A stretch of DNA of 64,000 nt from Timema cristinae. Its lineage: Eukaryota > Arthropoda > Insecta > Phasmatodea > Timematidae. The DNA lies in contig JBCFYV010000012.1 of NCBI GenBank assembly GCA_039000515.1, positions 89,434,284-89,498,283 of the forward strand. Reading direction: 5' to 3'. Of the stretch, positions 59,568 through 64,000 are shown one piece after another; the first letter of the stretch is position 1; each line of letters begins with the position of its first letter. A model generated the notes under the pieces. That model was not told the origin of the DNA. It worked only from the letters and a program-made list of their open reading frames with translations, and searched no databases. The translations under genes were made by a program, and so were the position numbers.

Positions 59568-60582
59568 TAGTGATGGGTCAAACCATAGTTCTCACAATTC
59601 CCGTTCCGAGCGTGCAAATCTGTCCCTTCATTTTCAACTGATGAACGAATTAAAATTTATGTGTAATTTATCCGAAGCCTATTGCGTTTGAGTTAGTGAT
59701 GGGTCGAACCAGCTCATCAGCTCATTGACGCGAGCTAACTCACATAAGCTCGCTCAATCAAAAGAGTCGTTCATAAGAGTCATAGCGTTCACCGCATGGC
59801 TGGCTCGCTCCCAAACCCTTCACCCCTTTCAAATCTGTAACTTGATGAGCGAGCGCTAACTAGTTCCCACAATTCCCGTTCTGAGCGTGCAAATCTGTCC
59901 CTTTCCTTTAAACTTATGAACGAATTAAGTTTTATTTGTAATTTATCCGAATCCTATTGTGTTTGATTCTTTAATTCTATTACTTACTCATATTACTTAT
60001 AATAATTAACCTTAGCATATAACCTTTAGTGTCTAATTCACAGAATTATGTCTAAGTGATGTTAAGAAAAATAGTTTATATGCTGGCTTGAATGACTCGC
60101 TCGTGAAGTGAGAGTCGTTCGTCCACAGCTCTCGTTCAAGAGTCGTTCAATTTGAATGACTCGCTCACGAGCGACCCATCACTAGTTTGAGTCTTTAACG
60201 AGCGATGAATGACATAAGAGTCGTGAGTGAACAAACACTCTTGACTTTTAAGTGCCCCATGGACACAAAGTAATGATCACTGTAAAAGGGGGATCGGTGT
60301 CTGATGCATCCTTGCGGTAGGGCCTGATATTTAGGGGTATAAGCATATTTAATTTCATTTATCTAAATGTACAACTGACGTTTGTTTTGTACAAATAATT
60401 ATAGAAATGTGTAGTAAAAACTGTTGGCCTATTGGTCGACGTGTGATGTATATAATGGTGGCGTGAACGACTCACTCGCGAAGTGAGAGTCATAGATAAA
60501 GGATGGTGAGAGTCATTCGTTCATAGCTCTCGTTCAGGAGTCGTTCAATTCGAATGCCTCGTTCACGAGCGACCCATCACGA
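59568..60582. mobile_element. hAT-type non-autonomous transposon, outer element
   Basis: It starts TAGTGATGGGTC and ends cgacccatcacga, flanked by the perfect 8-bp duplication TACAGCTA (59560-59567, 60583-60590). Without the inner insertion it is about 515 bp. The subterminal regions are rich in ctcgttca/gagtcgtt motifs that recur inverted. Confidence 0.8.
59694..60184. mobile_element. hAT-type transposon of the same family nested in the outer copy
   Basis: 491 bp with perfect ends TAGTGATGGGTCG / CGACCCATCACTA and an 8-bp duplication GTTTGAGT (59686-59693, 60185-60192). Interior cacaattcccgttctgagcg matches the outer copy at 59597. Confidence 0.85.
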
Positions 60583-60730
60583 TACAGCTAGAGCCATCTG
60601 ATGGCTAATTCTGAAACATGCGTTTACATGGTTACGATATTGAATTTTGATAGTGTTTTGTCAATAGTGTCAATGATGACCTATTTTTTAAGGCGCAAAT
60701 TCATATATATCATTTATTTTCCTTGATTAC

Positions 60731-61440
60731 ATGGACCCTAGGGCTTGTTCCACTGTCCCTGTAAAGAGGGGATCACGGTGCTTAGTCATAAGGAACCGGC
60801 CCAGTGTATGGAAGTCGGGACGCGAGCACGTTTCATATAAACGAGCAATTGACCGTCTTTGTCAACTTCTGGTACTGACTACATTTAAAAATCCTGTCAG
60901 GGCGGCCCCTGGGCAATTTGTGTGGACGCTGGAGTCCGACATAACTAAGACCCCAATAAGGTAATCTTTGCGTGATGAGTGAGGCTCCTCGACATGCACG
61001 AAGTGGTTGGTAGTGCGACCCGTGTATTGGAGGTAGCTGGTCAGGGCCCCTCCGCGAGGTCCCCTCTTGGTAACTCCGGGCAGTTGGTCTCAAGTGAGGT
61101 GCTGAAAAGGCGGTAGCCAAATTTTCGGAGATGTAGTGAAAGTCCTGGGGCAGGAATGAAGGTTATGAGGAGACACTATTTGGGCTGAGCTCCTGACTTC
61201 CTCGTGATTGGGCGATCACTAGAGGAGCCGACTCCTCCCTGCATCCGGTTCCAGTGGAGTGGTTTTTTTTCTCTCAAGCTACCAAAGGCAGTCTGGTATG
61301 GACCTGGATTTTTCATGCCCAAGTACCCGGAATGGCACTCATGGACTTCGGTTCATGTCTGCGAGAAGGTTCCATTCCCGATGGGTATCAGTGGTTGCAC
61401 TATAAAGGGCCTCTGAGCCTAGGGATAGTGTAGCTAGCGA
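60731..61440. other. GC-rich island of unknown nature
   Basis: About 700 bases are clearly richer in G+C and CpG than the surroundings. Short open frames exist on both strands (60731-60964 plus, 60833-61120 minus, 61204-61416 plus) without family resemblance. It might be the 5' untranslated or gag-like part of a retrotransposon, or a diverged structural sequence; I cannot decide. Confidence 0.35.
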
Positions 61441-63537
61441 GCCTTTCGGGGGGCCTCTTCAAAGTTTTAGCTCAGATATCCATGTTCCTGTAATGACATT
61501 TTAATGGAATGTCATTTTTCTAAATTCACACAATCTTTTTATAAGAACAGGCCTACTATCTGAAAATTTATGTTTATATAAATGTCGAGATTATCCTGTA
61601 CGGTACCAGTATATATAAGCAATAATTTGAGTACCTACTTACTTGTGATGAATTTCTTAATAGATTTCTTCCCCCCATACCTGTATCAGTTGGGAATCAG
61701 CCAGCCGACATAGTATAGCTTCCTAATATTCTTCCTCTACTAGAATCAGTCCAACACCTTGCTGCTGGAAATTTATTACTACGATAAAAACATTTAATTG
61801 TTATATCTCTTGGTTGGGAAATTTAATTTCATATTGGTTTCACTGAGACTGTTTATTGATAATATTTGTTGTTTAAGTTGGCTTTTATTAGTTTGTTGTA
61901 ACGATGCCAATTTTGTTAGTAGTCAATTCTCAATAACTCGGACGACATTTTCCGAAAATAAAATTTAATTTAGTAACATGCCAACCGCATGCTAAAAGTG
62001 TTACATAAGTACAGTAGTGTAATGCAGGGGGCTGGCTGAAATCTCGCAACGCAGCGCTACTATCCCTCACAGCAACTACCCCTACTGACATACTCCTGTT
62101 TCCTTCAGATTGATTAACCTGTTAAAAAAAAGGAGGGGGGGGGGGGGAAGCAGAACAATAAAATTTTCAAGACAACCTAAAAAATTCCAAGAAAATAAGT
62201 GGAAAAATGAGAAATTCCATAACATTTCCAGGACTGGAAGAAATATTTTTAAAATTCCAGGTTTTTCATGATGAGTAGGAACCCTGTTACATAATTTAGT
62301 CAAATTCACATTCATATGGAAACCAATATTCTTCATTTTTATAATTCAATGGGTGGGATTTTGTTGTATTTGTCGAGACAATGTTAAATACTTGGAAAAT
62401 ATATTTTATGTGCAACAATTCACTATACTATAATTTACTTTCGGGTGAAGAAACCAGCTACCCGTTAGTGGTGATTGATTGATCTAAGGTGCTATACTTT
62501 ACACTTGGTCATGGTTAGTAATAAAGTCAGGGTTACCACAATCGGTAGCACATGTCCCAACTTAGCTAAGCATCCCGGAATCCATTCCCGGCATGGCTTA
62601 AGATTTATTGGGTAAATTGTTGTATGAAATACTTTTTTTAGGCTAATGTGTTAGTCGTATTTTGTTATAATCAATGTGTTCAAAAAATTAACATAAATAT
62701 ACCCAATAAAAATAATTCTCTTGAAATAGTTTTATCAAGGAATTTTTTTCGTCGTTGCAGGCAAATACTGGTACACTTACTCTTTAACAGCTTTTATCAT
62801 ATTTGTGTCATTATATTTTAATAAGTATAAGTTTCCGATAACCAAAACAGGTGCCAGATGTGGCTCTACTTGTAAATATAAGTAATGCCCTTATAGTACT
62901 ACGGTACTCATGCTGGGTGGCAATTAGAATGTTTCGCCTCACGTTGGGCACCAATTGAAACGTTATTGTTAATATATTGATATTTGCCCCGCGATGTAGC
63001 GCCGATTATTGCGTACTGGATCTGTATTGTGAGAAAATTGGTTTTTATAGCTCCGTGATCGAGCGCCAATTATTATATGGTTTTATAATCTGATATTTTA
63101 ATTGAATAATTAAGACCTTTGAATGTTGCACACGATTTATTAAGATGATTTCATCTTTGGCACTGAAGATATGAGATTAACAAATTTCTCTTTTTTTAAC
63201 ATTTTCTGTGTACTATAAGGATATTATACGTTCTCTAGATTTATGCTACCGGCACTGTTAATAATTTGTATTAATGCTCTATTACAGAGTTATGTTTATT
63301 ACAAAGTTCTTGTGTATTGCTCTCCACTGTTTTATGATATTACTCTCTATGACCAGCACTGATTTATTACAACGTTCTGTAGATTTATGTTACCAGCACT
63401 GTTAATAACTTGTATTATTCCCATATATTCATATGCACAAGCGCTTATATGTGACCTACCCCTTGCCTCTTTGACCCCCTGGTCAACCAGTGTCAAAACC
63501 AACTAATAGTCTCTCCTGGTGACAGAGGTTGTGAAGA
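61441..63537. other. AT-rich stretch with a 145-bp spaced direct repeat
   Basis: The motif ctagatttatgctaccggca with cactgttaataatttgtatt at about 63235-63275 recurs at about 63380-63420. A tRNA-like SINE scrap lies near 62540-62610 (ggaatccattcccggc). There is a G-run near 62136-62148. No gene is supported. Confidence 0.35.
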
Positions 63538-63566
63538 CTAGCTTCCTATTGGGAAGAGGAAGCTAG
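63538..63566. repeat. Perfect 10-bp hairpin
   Basis: ctagcttcct and aggaagctag flank a nine-base loop. It lies outside any recognised gene. Confidence 0.6.
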
Positions 63567-63919
63567 TATCACTTGCTTTTTTTTTGTATTACTACAGAGT
63601 TGATTTTTGAAAGAAAAAATAAATCTTCTGGTGTAATCTATTGATATCTGTTCTGAAAAGCACGTAATTCTACATGGATGAAGTATTAAAGTATTAAAAG
63701 TATATTTTACATACAATACTTTAGAGAAAAATACACTTTATCCATGACGTTTTTAATATATATGAGAGGGGTCCACATCAGTATCATTACACCCTGCTGA
63801 GCTTAGAACCAATGAATTAGTTTATTGGTAAGTCAGAAATGTGAACTAATGTCCTCTCAGAAAGGAAAAAAAACAACTCTTTGAAACACACTTAAAAAGT
63901 CTATCTAGCAGTTGTGAGC

Positions 63920-64000
63920 TGTTAGTAATAATAATAATAATATTAGCACCGCGTCTTACTACCCGTTCGGATTATACGCTTTAAGTACTAATTACGCTAA
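63920..64000 (-). mobile_element. SINE family A, cut by the window edge
   Basis: A (TAA)n tail is followed by attagcaccgcgtcttactac and gttcggattatacgctttaa, running off the right end. Confidence 0.7.

Overview
The window is AT-rich, intron-rich animal DNA packed with degenerate transposable elements. Three genes carry the ZAD zinc-binding domain (CRLC motif plus a second C-x2-C pair), a family typical of insects and other arthropods, so an insect is the best guess; the species cannot be named. There are no rRNA, genuine tRNA, CRISPR or prokaryotic operon features.

The gene content is three multi-exon DNA-binding-protein genes that I assembled by splice sites and phase. Gene A (minus, 9947 down to 5449) is ZAD plus about 15 C2H2 fingers. 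Gene B (plus, 25320 to 34473) is ZAD, then a THAP domain, then two C2H2 fingers; its six exons join in one uninterrupted 460-residue frame. Gene C (minus, 58564 down to 46976) is THAP, then ZAD, then 14 C2H2 fingers over seven exons. The ZAD intron lies at the same place and phase in all three genes, and the THAP intron lies at the same place and phase in B and C, although the order of the two domains is swapped. A is divergent from B, and B and C are convergent. All three are presumably nuclear sequence-specific transcription regulators; their targets cannot be read from this sequence.

Genes A and C contain single-base frame breaks (two in A; three in C plus a disrupted splice donor) in otherwise well-preserved finger arrays. 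Assembly indels or recent decay could both explain this. A broken coding fragment runs off the left edge, and a decayed THAP-like exon lies at 18281-18511.

The rest is mostly mobile DNA: four copies of one non-LTR retrotransposon family (1.3, 29-32, 39 and 44.5-46.5 kb); a Tigger/pogo-like element (34759-36785); hAT-type elements with 8-bp target duplications (10692-11374; a nested pair at 59568-60582; a probable 4.7-kb one at 38550-43254); a mariner-type remnant (20.1-20.75 kb); a long-inverted-repeat element (22481-23014); a foldback family (3.6-4.95, 37.1, 52.4-53.2, 55.2-55.6 kb); MITEs; and more than twenty tRNA-derived SINE copies of several families, two of which share one 3' tail.
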